Source: Chloroflexota bacterium (GTDB taxonomy: Bacteria; Chloroflexota; Dehalococcoidia; Lucifugimonadales; Australimonadaceae). From it: a stretch of 14,027 bases of DNA. A program made the position numbers and the translations under genes. Below, in pieces: positions 5,610 to 12,734 of this stretch (position 1 is its first letter; every line of letters starts with the position of its first letter). The notes under the pieces are model-generated. The model did not search any database. It was given only the letters and a program-made list of their open reading frames with translations, and had not been told where the DNA came from. The stretch lies in the NCBI GenBank assembly GCA_027625205.1, contig JAQBVZ010000003.1, forward strand, positions 1 through 14,027. Direction: 5' to 3'.

Positions 5610-6959
5610 ATGGATTCGACCAAGACCCTGGCTACGTTTGCCGTTGAGACGCCCATCAACCGTATACCCGGTTGGACTCTCCACGAAGCGAAACGTTGCT
5701 TTATCAACTACCTTGCCGTGTCTCTTTACGCCACGTTCTCCACGCCCGCCAGCATCCTGGCGGAGTGGCTTCAGGAGGAGGGTGGCACACCACAGGCAAC
5801 CGTCATAGGGCGTGGACTGCGGACAAGCCTGCGTAACACCTCCCTCCTCAACGGCTACCTGGCCCACCTGGAAGACTACGACGACACCCATTTCCCAACG
5901 GTGATACACCCCAGTGCGGTGGTATGGCCGGCTGTATTTGCCATAGCGGAGTCCCGCAAGCTAAGCGGCGCCGATGCTCTTGTCGCCTTCGTTTTGGGTG
6001 TGGAGGCGTGCTGCAGAGTCTCTCTCTCCGTTCACCCGTGGCACTATGACCAGGGGTGGCACATCACCAGCACCGCAGGGGTATTTGGCTCAGTGGTGGG
6101 CGCAGGGCGTCTCTTTGGCCTCTCAGTCCCGCAGATGACCCATGCACTAGGCATAGCGGGAACCCAGGCCCTGGGATTGCGTGGATCCTTTGGCACCATG
6201 GCCAAGGCGTATCACCCAGGACGAGCGGCCAGTGCCGGACTGGAGTCAGCCGTTTTGGCTGCAAAGGGATTCACCGGCGCTGAGACCATTCTGGAGGGCC
6301 GCCGCGGCTTCTGGGAGGTTATGTCCAGTGCCGGGCATGACGAGTCTGCGATTTCAGATGCGCTGGGGGAACGTTGGGAGTTGAAGAACAACGGCCTGAA
6401 GCCCTACTCCTGCGGTGTGGTTAGCCATCCGCTGCAAGATGCGGTCATTTCCCTGCGCAACGCCCACAACATCCAGCCAGGCCAGGTGCAGGCAATCCAC
6501 GCCCGCACACACCCTCTGGTGCTGGAACTGATCAACCGCCCAGAGGCCAAGACTGGCCTTGAGGGTAAATTCAGCTTCCAGCACTCCGTCGCGGCGGCGT
6601 TGGTGGATGGAGCGGGGTATCCCTCTCAGTACACCGACGAACGTGTCGCCGACCCAACAATCGTGGGTGTGCGAAGCAAGGTGACGGCAACCTCCGACAC
6701 CTCGCTAGGCGAGGATGAAACGTACCTCACCATCACGCTGACCGACGGACGCACACTTGAGCAACATGTGGCCCACGCCACTGGGTCACCCAGCAACCCC
6801 ATGACTGACGAGGCTCTGGAGACTAAGTTCCGCACCCTTGCAGCCGCCGTGCTCCCAGAAGACCAGGCCGAGCGTCTTCTGCAAGCCGCATGGGCCATGG
6901 ACACGGCCCCTAATCTGGACGAACTCGCCAAGTTGGCCATCAGTCCGCAGGCTAAGTAA
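5610..6959 (+). CDS. MmgE/PrpD-family protein (2-methylcitrate dehydratase / cis-aconitate decarboxylase fold)
   Basis: The 449-residue length is typical of MmgE/PrpD. Family members act on small tricarboxylates, for example 2-methylcitrate dehydratase in propionate breakdown and cis-aconitate decarboxylase making itaconate; many have unknown substrates. Visible landmarks are an N-terminal helical domain with HLEDYDDTHFPTVIHPSA (86-103), GWHITSTAGVFG (149-160), MAKAYHPGRAASAGLESAVLAAKG near 200-223, a 'LKPYSCGVVSHPLQDA' segment near 272-287, and KFSFQHSVAAALVDG near 327-341. The ATG at 5610 has GAGG six bases upstream; a GTG at 5598 lies within that site and is less likely. No propionate-pathway partner (prpB, prpC) lies nearby, so a methylcitrate role is not supported by context. 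It sits directly after the rsmD-coaD block, and alaX follows after five bases, suggesting cotranscription. The substrate is unknown. Confidence 0.88.
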   Translation: MDSTKTLATFAVETPINRIPGWTLHEAKRCFINYLAVSLYATFSTPASILAEWLQEEGGTPQATVIGRGLRTSLRNTSLLNGYLAHLEDYDDTHFPTVIHPSAVVWPAVFAIAESRKLSGADALVAFVLGVEACCRVSLSVHPWHYDQGWHITSTAGVFGSVVGAGRLFGLSVPQMTHALGIAGTQALGLRGSFGTMAKAYHPGRAASAGLESAVLAAKGFTGAETILEGRRGFWEVMSSAGHDESAISDALGERWELKNNGLKPYSCGVVSHPLQDAVISLRNAHNIQPGQVQAIHARTHPLVLELINRPEAKTGLEGKFSFQHSVAAALVDGAGYPSQYTDERVADPTIVGVRSKVTATSDTSLGEDETYLTITLTDGRTLEQHVAHATGSPSNPMTDEALETKFRTLAAAVLPEDQAERLLQAAWAMDTAPNLDELAKLAISPQAK

Positions 6960-6964
6960 GCGTC

Positions 6965-7684
6965 ATGACGGAGGCGCTCTATCACGCTGACAGCTACCTG
7001 CGGGAGTTCAACGCCACGATTATTGGCGTCATGGACAATGGCATAATGCTGGATAGGACAGCCTTCTATCCAGGAGGCGGCGGACAGCCAAACGACGTAG
7101 GCGTCCTCAAGGCAGGAGGCCTGGAATACAACGTAGTCAAGGTAGGCCGCAAGGACGGAGAAATCCTCCATGAAGTAGACGGCCCCATGCTCACCTCTGG
7201 AACTGCAGTAACAGGTGTGATTGACTGGGAGCGCCGCTACGCGCTGATGCGTACGCATACGGCGCTCCACATCCTGTGCGGGGTCATCTGGCGGACCTAC
7301 GGCTCCCAGGTCACGGGCGGTAATATGCAGCCCCTGCAAGCACGAATTGACTTTGAGTTGGAGCGCATGAGCGCCGACTTTGCGGAGGAAGTGGAGCGGC
7401 TGGCCAACGATGAAATCGCTGCGGCGCGGGACATCTCAGCGCAGGTGCTTCCCAGAGCAGACGCCTTTGCCATTCCAGACCTCATCCGCACGAAGATCAA
7501 CCTGCTGCCTGAAGGCATTACTGAGGTACGGGTGTTGGACATCAAAGGTCTGGATATTCAAGCTGACGGCGGCACCCATGTGGCCAACACTCGTGAAGTG
7601 GGCTGGATTAAAGTGGTGGGTCATGAGAGCAAGGGTCGCATCAACAAACGGCTCCGCATTGCCGTGGAGCCCGCAGCTAGCTAG
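6965..7684 (+). CDS. AlaX-type alanyl-tRNA editing protein (free-standing trans-editing domain)
   Basis: Free-standing AlaX proteins hydrolyse mischarged Ser-tRNA-Ala or Gly-tRNA-Ala, backing up AlaRS proofreading in the cytoplasm. The 239 residues match the medium AlaX-M class. RTAFYPGGGGQPNDVG at 31-46 is the glycine-rich N-terminal element, HTALH gives the zinc-binding His98 and His102, and DGGTHVANTREVG at 201-213 supplies His205. In AlaRS the equivalent C-terminal motif begins with cysteine (CGGTH); here it is Asp201, so the metal site is HxxxH...DxxxH. The start ATG at 6965 is five bases after the mmgE stop, with only a weak purine-rich site, pointing to translational coupling. The pairing with an MmgE/PrpD gene has no clear functional logic. 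A threonyl-tRNA-type editing role is a less likely alternative. Confidence 0.88.
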   Translation: MTEALYHADSYLREFNATIIGVMDNGIMLDRTAFYPGGGGQPNDVGVLKAGGLEYNVVKVGRKDGEILHEVDGPMLTSGTAVTGVIDWERRYALMRTHTALHILCGVIWRTYGSQVTGGNMQPLQARIDFELERMSADFAEEVERLANDEIAAARDISAQVLPRADAFAIPDLIRTKINLLPEGITEVRVLDIKGLDIQADGGTHVANTREVGWIKVVGHESKGRINKRLRIAVEPAAS

Positions 7685-7720
7685 TCTCCAGACGTCGTCT
7701 TCATTCCAAGGGAGATGCCC

Positions 7721-8602
7721 GTGGTGATCTACGGCGGTCTGGCCATTGGCGTTGTAGGCGTCTCCGTCGCGGCGGTCCTCATTCGCCTCGCTGGTGATGC
7801 CCCAGCCATGACCATCGCCACCTATCGCATGGGCATATCAGCCCTGGTGGTGGCGGTGCCAACGCTCACAATGGCCCGTGGACAGCTTGGCAGCGTCACT
7901 TCAAAGGACGTGCGCTGGCTGTTACTAGCAGGCCTCTTCCTGGCGGCCCACTTTGCCACATGGATTACGTCCCTGGAACTGACGTCCGTCGCCAACTCCG
8001 TGCTGTTGGTCACCACCACGCCGGTGTTCGTGGCCATTGGCTCACACTGGGGACTACGAGAGCGCGTCTCCACCGCCATTGCCACAGCCGTGACGTTGAG
8101 CCTTGCAGGAGGCGTGGTCCTAGCATGGGGCCAAGGCGGGGACAACTCACAACTGTTGGGGGACGGCCTGGCGCTGGCAGGCAGCGTATGCGCCGCCGGG
8201 TACATGCTCGTGGGCAGGAAGGTCCGCGGTCACATTCCACTGCTGCCCTACGTGACCATCGTCTATGGAGCAGCCGCTGTCGTCCTTCTTGTCTCCACTG
8301 CCTCCATGGGGCAACCTCTCACCGAGTTCTCCGGTGAAACGTACCTCTGGATGGTGCTCGTCGCGCTGGTACCCCAGGTCATCGGCCACTCGGGGCTGAA
8401 CTGGGCGTTGGCGCACCTAAACGTCACAGTCGTCACCCTTGCCGTCCGCGCTGAGCCGGTCATCGCCACGCTACTGGCCATCCCCGTGCTGAATGAAACG
8501 CCGGGCTGGGCGGTGCTGCCCGGTGGTGCGCTGATTTTGGCTGGAGTGGGTGTCGCAATTCGCGCTCAGTTACGAATGAGCGGCACAACTGCGAGCGTAT
8601 AA
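7721..8602 (+). CDS. EamA/DMT-superfamily transporter
   Basis: This is an inner-membrane protein of about 293 residues with the ten-helix, two-repeat layout of EamA (drug/metabolite transporter) proteins. These export or import small metabolites such as amino acids. Hydrophobic segments run from the N-terminus (YGGLAIGVVGVSVAAVLIRL), through AHFATWITSLELTSVANSVL, which is typical of the first EamA repeat, to the second repeat (GLALAGSVCAAGYMLVGRKV), followed by GHSGLNWALAHLNVTVVTLA and the last helices with LNETPGWAVLPGGALILAGV. An ATG at 7715 directly abuts the AAGGGAG site, too close for initiation. GTG at 7721 (six-base spacer) or at 7724 is the likelier start. The gene follows alaX after 36 bases and may belong to that transcript. 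The substrate cannot be predicted. Confidence 0.9.
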   Translation: MVIYGGLAIGVVGVSVAAVLIRLAGDAPAMTIATYRMGISALVVAVPTLTMARGQLGSVTSKDVRWLLLAGLFLAAHFATWITSLELTSVANSVLLVTTTPVFVAIGSHWGLRERVSTAIATAVTLSLAGGVVLAWGQGGDNSQLLGDGLALAGSVCAAGYMLVGRKVRGHIPLLPYVTIVYGAAAVVLLVSTASMGQPLTEFSGETYLWMVLVALVPQVIGHSGLNWALAHLNVTVVTLAVRAEPVIATLLAIPVLNETPGWAVLPGGALILAGVGVAIRAQLRMSGTTASV

Positions 8603-8621
8603 TGCCCACAACTTCAAGTTG
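8598..8621 (+). promoter_or_regulatory. recN promoter -10 box with adjoining 13-bp palindrome (operator candidate)
   Basis: A perfect TATAAT (8598-8603) overlaps the stop codon of the transporter gene. Five bases later comes CAACTTCAAGTTG (8609-8621), a perfect six-plus-six palindrome around one base, positioned at the expected transcription start. No good -35 box is visible. A repressor bound there would block initiation. recN is an SOS gene in many bacteria, so a LexA-type site is a plausible guess, but the sequence is not a textbook LexA box. Confidence 0.45.
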
Positions 8622-8636
8622 CGCAGGCAAACGGTC

Positions 8637-10373
8637 TTGCTAATAGAGCTAACGGTCCGCAATTTCGCGGTGATAGAGGAGACCAGGCTTGCATGGGGGC
8701 CCGGCCTCAATGTGGTCACGGGTGAGACCGGCGCTGGTAAGTCACTCCTGGTGGATGCGTTGGAGCTTGTGCTGGGAGGCCGTGGCGACCGTGAGGTGGT
8801 CCGCACGGGTGAGCAGGCAGCGTACGTTGAGGCCGTCTTCCAGACTGATGCCAATGATAGTCGGCTCTCAGGCGTCCTTCAGGAGCACGGATTGCCGTTG
8901 GAAAACGACGGCGCCTTGGTACTTACGCGAGAGACCAACCGCGAGGGCCGCAGCATCTCCCGAATCAATGGCCGCACCGTGCCAATCAGTGTTGTCCGAG
9001 CCGTTGGCGAGCTGTTGGTCGACATCCACGGCCAGGGCACCCACCTATCGCTATTAGGCCCCGCCTTCCAACTCCAGATGCTGGACGCATATGGGAGTCT
9101 GGGCGACCTCCGTAACGCCGTGGCGGAGAGCGTCGTGCACGTACGGAGGCTGGAGGCCGAGCTAGCCATACTAGACACGGACGCACGCCTGGCTGAACAG
9201 CGCCGAGATCTCTTGGCCTTCCAGGTAGACGAGATTGATGTTGCCGAACTCCAGCCAGGCGAGGAAGAGTCGCTGGTACAGGAGCGTGAACTGCTATTGA
9301 ACGCGCAAGTCATCCAGGAGGCCTGCGCAACTGCCCACGACGCTATCTATGCGGGGTCACCCAATGCCGCAGACCTGCTGGCAGCAGCCAGGCAAGCACT
9401 CAGTCGCGTCCCAGACCCCACAGGAGACCTCACACGCTTCCTCACCACCTTGGAGTCGGCCTCAGCCCAGGTGGAGGAGGTAGCCAGGGATGTGCGGGCC
9501 TATGGTGAGTCCGTGGAACAGGAGCCAGACAGGCTTGAACAGGGGGACGACCGTCTAGAGCTTGTACGGCGGGTGAAGCGCAAGTACGGGGGCACCATTG
9601 AGGCGGTAATCGCCTTTGGTGAGCAGGTCAGGCATGACTTGGGCGCGATTGAGCACGCCGCTGAGCGTCGCGATGAGTTACAACAGGAGCTCAAAAAGGC
9701 ATACACCCACGCAGGAACGCTGGCGTGGGAGCTTTCAGAACGGCGGCACGACGCAGCCGGTGGCCTGGAGCGAGACGTAACTGGTGAGCTTGCTGGCGTG
9801 GGGCTGGAACGCGTCCAGTTTTCCTGTGGGCTAGCCCGCAGAAGCGACCCATCTGGCCTTCCTGCGCCAGACGGCCCGCGATACGCGTTTAGCGAGACGG
9901 GAATAGATCAGGGAGAGTTCCTGGTGGCCACCAATCCAGGTGAAGGGCTCAAGGCTCTGGCCCGCGTAGCCTCCGGCGGAGAGACCTCACGGCTGATGCT
10001 GGCCATCAAGGGCGCGCTGCGCTCCGCCAGCGTGGTGCCAACCTTGGTGTTTGATGAGATTGACAGCGGCATTGGCGGGCGCGTGGGAGAGGGGGTGGGC
10101 AGAAAGCTGTGGTCCCTGGGCGCTCAGAGCCAGGTGCTCTGCGTGACGCACCTGCCCCAGATTGCCGCATACGCAGACAGCCACTTCCGCGTGGACAAGG
10201 CAGTGCTCATGGGCAGGACGTACGCTCAGGCACTTCCGGTGGACGGAGACGTGCGTGTGCAAGAGTTAGCCGCCATGCTGGGCGGAGCGCCCAGTCCACA
10301 ACTCGACGCAGCAGCGCGGCAGCTTGTGCGGCGTGCCAAGGACCACAAGCAAGCGGGCCTCAAGGCCAGCTAA
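8637..10373 (+). CDS. recN: DNA repair protein RecN (SMC-like ATPase)
   Basis: RecN is a cytoplasmic SMC-like ATPase that gathers broken DNA ends for RecA-dependent double-strand-break repair. From the TTG at 8637 the protein has 578 residues and the standard opening LIELTVRNFAVIEETRL. An upstream in-frame TTG at 8619 would add six residues (MRRQTV) and lies in the palindrome, so 8637 is preferred, although its ribosome-binding site (AGG) is weak. Walker A is GETGAGKS at 29-36. The middle (about 150-400) is long charged helix forming the coiled-coil arm, followed by the ABC signature ASGGETSRLMLAIK near 445-458. Walker B is LVFDEIDSGIGG with Asp473 and Glu474, and the H-loop THLPQIAAYAD has His505. 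All ATPase elements are intact. The stop overlaps that of the convergent MBL gene by four bases. Confidence 0.95.
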   Translation: MLIELTVRNFAVIEETRLAWGPGLNVVTGETGAGKSLLVDALELVLGGRGDREVVRTGEQAAYVEAVFQTDANDSRLSGVLQEHGLPLENDGALVLTRETNREGRSISRINGRTVPISVVRAVGELLVDIHGQGTHLSLLGPAFQLQMLDAYGSLGDLRNAVAESVVHVRRLEAELAILDTDARLAEQRRDLLAFQVDEIDVAELQPGEEESLVQERELLLNAQVIQEACATAHDAIYAGSPNAADLLAAARQALSRVPDPTGDLTRFLTTLESASAQVEEVARDVRAYGESVEQEPDRLEQGDDRLELVRRVKRKYGGTIEAVIAFGEQVRHDLGAIEHAAERRDELQQELKKAYTHAGTLAWELSERRHDAAGGLERDVTGELAGVGLERVQFSCGLARRSDPSGLPAPDGPRYAFSETGIDQGEFLVATNPGEGLKALARVASGGETSRLMLAIKGALRSASVVPTLVFDEIDSGIGGRVGEGVGRKLWSLGAQSQVLCVTHLPQIAAYADSHFRVDKAVLMGRTYAQALPVDGDVRVQELAAMLGGAPSPQLDAAARQLVRRAKDHKQAGLKAS

Positions 10374-11176
10374 CCCAGTGACTCAATAGTCTGCTCCTCA
10401 ATATCCGGCATCACGAAGAATGGCGGGGGGGCCGCGCTGGCGCTCACGCCAGGGTCATCCAAGTCCACGCTGATAAATGAAAGGTGCTTGGGCACCAGGT
10501 ATTCAAACCCGTCTCCCACAAGCCTGAAGGGACGGTCATGGCCTGGATAGATGGTCTCCGCCTGCTCCACCACACGCTGGATGCTACGGTTGGCCTCCTC
10601 CGGGCTCCAGAACACCAAGTGGTTATGCCTGTCCACGGCGGAAACCGCGGTCTGAATCATGTCACCCGCCACGGCTGATGGGCCGTCAGCCGTCTCCACC
10701 AGCACGCACATGGTCCCTGCTGAGTGGCCCGGTGTGTGCATGGTCCGTATGCCTGGCTCAATCTCATAGCCGTCTTCAACTGGGGTTACATGGTCAAGAA
10801 AGTCCATCATGGCGCCCGTCCAACGGGGCGTCGCCCAGTCATTGCGATGAGGGTTACGGATGTACTTCATTTCGTTGACGTGCAGGAGCTTGATGGCGTT
10901 GGGGAAGAGGTCCATGTTCTGGCAGTGGTCCCAATGAGCATGAGTCATTACCACTGTGTCGATATCCTCAGGAGTGAGGCCGCGTTCCGTGAGCGCCGTC
11001 AAAAGGGTGGAGCGTCTGCCCACGTGGCCGGTATCCACCAGCGTGAGCTTCTGGCCCCTAATGAGGTTGATGCTGCACATACCAGCGCTGCCCATGTTGG
11101 TGGTGAAGGTATCACCATGGAGCAGTACCTCTATAGTAGGCGGACTGGTTTGCTTGTCACTTGGTTGGGACTGCAT
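10370..11176 (-). CDS. MBL-fold metallo-hydrolase
   Basis: This is a 268-residue metallo-beta-lactamase-fold hydrolase, probably cytoplasmic because no signal peptide is visible. The dinuclear zinc ligands are all present: HAHWDH (His79, His81, Asp83, His84), TPGHSAG (His151), AGDM (Asp172) and YPGHDRPF (His213). The N-terminal strand pattern, with 'LVDTGHVGRRSTLLTAL' followed by 'DIDTVVMTHAHWDH', is that of the lactonase/glyoxalase-like branch rather than RNase Z or true beta-lactamases. The substrate could be a thioester, lactone or phosphodiester. The ATG at 11176 has AGAGG seven bases upstream; a GTG at 11203 has no such site. The gene follows the OsmC gene by 58 bases on the same strand and ends head-on against recN. 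The C-terminal tail after 230 is proline- and alanine-rich and not recognisable. Confidence 0.87.
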   Translation of the reverse strand: MQSQPSDKQTSPPTIEVLLHGDTFTTNMGSAGMCSINLIRGQKLTLVDTGHVGRRSTLLTALTERGLTPEDIDTVVMTHAHWDHCQNMDLFPNAIKLLHVNEMKYIRNPHRNDWATPRWTGAMMDFLDHVTPVEDGYEIEPGIRTMHTPGHSAGTMCVLVETADGPSAVAGDMIQTAVSAVDRHNHLVFWSPEEANRSIQRVVEQAETIYPGHDRPFRLVGDGFEYLVPKHLSFISVDLDDPGVSASAAPPPFFVMPDIEEQTIESLG

Positions 11177-11206
11177 GGGTATGCCTCTGGTTGTGGAATG
11201 CACCGC

Positions 11207-11240
11207 AGTATAGCACCAGTGGGTAGGTGGAAATCTACCC
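11207..11240 (-). promoter_or_regulatory. Hairpin after the OsmC gene and -10-like box before the MBL gene
   Basis: GGGTAG at 11221-11226 and CTACCC at 11235-11240 form a perfect 6-bp inverted repeat with an eight-base loop, beginning in the OsmC stop codon. No T-run follows, so it is not a standard terminator. On the minus strand TATACT (complement of 11207-11212) lies about 30 bases before the MBL start and resembles a -10 box, but no matching -35 box was seen. Confidence 0.35.
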
Positions 11241-11672
11241 TGCGGTCACCACCAAGTCAGTCTCATCCAGAATGACAGGGCTGTTCATAAGCGTCTTGTG
11301 GACAGGACACTTGACGGCGATCTCTCCCAGACGCGTTTTTTGCTCCTCCGTCAACGGCCCTTTGAGCACAATGTACCGGCGGATGACATCCACAAAGCCA
11401 TCTGCACGCTCCTCACAGTCCGTACAGTCGTCAGGATGGACGCGCTCATGACTCAGTTCAATGGTGACCTCCTCAAGAGGCCACTCTTTGCGATTTGCGT
11501 AGAGGCGCAGCGTCATGGCCGTGCATGCGCCCAGGGAGGCAAGCAGCAGTTCATAGGGGTCCATGCCAAGGTCATCACCCGCGTCATGAGGTTCATCAGC
11601 CACAATGCCATGCTGCTCACTCGTCACCAACATGGTCAGTTTGTTCAGGCTCTGCACCGTTACCACAGCCAT
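11235..11672 (-). CDS. OsmC-family peroxiredoxin-like protein
   Basis: This 145-residue protein has the OsmC/Ohr fold signature. MDPYELLLASLGACTAMTLR has the first redox cysteine, Cys50, in the long central helix. VKCPVHKTL has the second, Cys122. OsmC and Ohr proteins reduce organic hydroperoxides through this cysteine pair, and YhfA-like members have uncertain substrates. The central segment HERVHPDDCTDCEE (75-88) adds two histidines and a CxxC pair (Cys83, Cys86). I recall this pattern in a subset of 'redox protein' OsmC members, and it could bind a metal or form an extra disulfide. The start is supported by GGGAGG about seven bases upstream. It lies between a probable terminator for the DUF1385 gene and the MBL hydrolase, and may be cotranscribed with the latter. 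Confidence 0.88.
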   Translation of the reverse strand: MAVVTVQSLNKLTMLVTSEQHGIVADEPHDAGDDLGMDPYELLLASLGACTAMTLRLYANRKEWPLEEVTIELSHERVHPDDCTDCEERADGFVDVIRRYIVLKGPLTEEQKTRLGEIAVKCPVHKTLMNSPVILDETDLVVTAG

Positions 11673-11702
11673 TTGCGGTCCTCCCTATCCCTGAAAATGT
11701 GA

Positions 11703-11727
11703 AAGGCGAGGATTTCACCCTCGCCTT
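11703..11727 (-). terminator. Probable terminator of the DUF1385 gene
   Basis: A perfect 9-bp stem (AAGGCGAGG at 11703-11711 with CCTCGCCTT at 11719-11727) and a seven-base loop lie 28 bases past the DUF1385 stop. In the minus-strand direction the stem is followed by CACATTTTC, so the T-rich tail is interrupted. It probably separates the ribosomal-protein transcript from the OsmC gene. Confidence 0.6.
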
Positions 11728-11755
11728 GAATACGTTCCTCTATGTTGGTCAAGCT

Positions 11756-12673
11756 CTACGCTGGTGTGGTTGTAGGAGCGCCATCCTGGCCCAGCGCGCT
11801 CGCCTCATCACTAGCTATCGCGGTTTCCATGGCGGCGATGGCCACCTCAATCATGTCATCTTCCGGGGGGCGCGTGGTCATGGCCTGGAGCGCCATGCTT
11901 GGATAGACCACCAGCTTGACCAGAGGGTTGTGCTCATGGACGCCGCTGAACCGAATAATCTCATAGCTAATGCCAGCGATGACGGGAATGAGCACGATGC
12001 GTGAGGCGATGCGCAATGGAAGGTCCGGCGTGCCCAGCAGGGCAAACACCAGGATGGACACGAACATGACGGTGAGCAAGAATGCCGTGCCGCAGCGCGG
12101 GTGCGCTGCCTGAAATTTGCGCACGTTTTCCGTGTTGAGCGCAAGCTTCGCTTCATGCGCGTGAACGGCCATGTGCTCAGCAGCATGGTAGGCAAACACG
12201 CGCCTGATGTCTGGCATAAGACCTATGAGCTTCAGGTAGACCATGAAGATGGCCAGCCGGATGAGACCTTCAGAGAGGTTGCTGATGATGGAGGAGTCGG
12301 TAAACCTATCGACGGCTGATTCAACAATGAGCAGGGGCGCCAAAAAGAACAGCGCAATCCCAATGCCCAGAGAAACAGCAATCATGCCGACCATTGCGAA
12401 TTTACCCAGGTACGCCTGGGCCTCCTCTCCGGCAGCGACCCGTGCGGAGTAGGTGAGCGCGGTCATACCAACAATAAGCGTCTCCAACAGCACCAAGGTG
12501 CCACGCACAAAGGGGACCCTCCGGAGCCTGCCGGAGTACATGGACGGTATGGGGTTGGAGATGGTGCAAATCTGGCCGTCAGGATCCCTGGCAGCAACAG
12601 AGTAGTTACGCTGCCCGCGAATCATGACGCCTTCAATGACGGCCTGCCCGCCATAAAAGAATTGCTGGGCCAT
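11756..12673 (-). CDS. DUF1385 family membrane protein (YqhQ-like)
   Basis: This 305-residue protein belongs to the DUF1385 (YqhQ) family, described as predicted metal-dependent membrane proteins; no biochemical role is established to my knowledge. Hallmarks are the opening YGGQAVIEGVMIRG (7-20), the 'FVRGTLVLLETLIVGM' segment (55-70), the histidine-rich AYHAAEHMAVHAHEAK (161-176) and HPRCGTAFLL (191-200). These hold candidate ligands His163, Glu166, His167 and His191. Four or five hydrophobic stretches, near 91-117, 137-152, 196-213 and 219-240, mark an integral membrane protein. Typical family members read YHGAEHK, so Ala164 and Met168 are variants. It follows rpmE by 61 bases, the usual neighbour in Gram-positives and Chloroflexota, but prfA/prmC, often adjacent elsewhere, are absent. 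The C-terminal tail after 270 is acidic to alanine-rich and looks disordered. Confidence 0.9.
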   Translation of the reverse strand: MAQQFFYGGQAVIEGVMIRGQRNYSVAARDPDGQICTISNPIPSMYSGRLRRVPFVRGTLVLLETLIVGMTALTYSARVAAGEEAQAYLGKFAMVGMIAVSLGIGIALFFLAPLLIVESAVDRFTDSSIISNLSEGLIRLAIFMVYLKLIGLMPDIRRVFAYHAAEHMAVHAHEAKLALNTENVRKFQAAHPRCGTAFLLTVMFVSILVFALLGTPDLPLRIASRIVLIPVIAGISYEIIRFSGVHEHNPLVKLVVYPSMALQAMTTRPPEDDMIEVAIAAMETAIASDEASALGQDGAPTTTPA

Positions 12674-12704
12674 AACTGCTCCAAGAAGAGAGACAGACCT
12701 GTGG

Positions 12705-12722
12705 TTGAGCCTTAAGCCTCAA
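12705..12722. repeat. Imperfect palindrome in the rpmE-DUF1385 gap
   Basis: TTGAG and CTCAA flank a CTTAAG-containing core, giving an 18-base near-palindrome with one mismatched pair (12710/12717). It sits 12 bases past the rpmE stop in transcript direction. As RNA it would form a 5-bp hairpin with no T-run, so it may be an intercistronic processing or stability hairpin. Confidence 0.35.
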
Positions 12723-12734
12723 ACAAGGGTAAGT

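Noticed and set aside
6626-7339. A 237-codon minus-strand open frame across the mmgE-alaX junction.
   Set aside because: It lies antisense to two well-supported genes and matches no family I recognise; it is a coding shadow.
10724-11275. A 183-codon plus-strand open frame opposite the MBL hydrolase and the end of the OsmC gene.
   Set aside because: It is antisense to genes with complete catalytic motifs and has no ribosome-binding site or recognisable domain.
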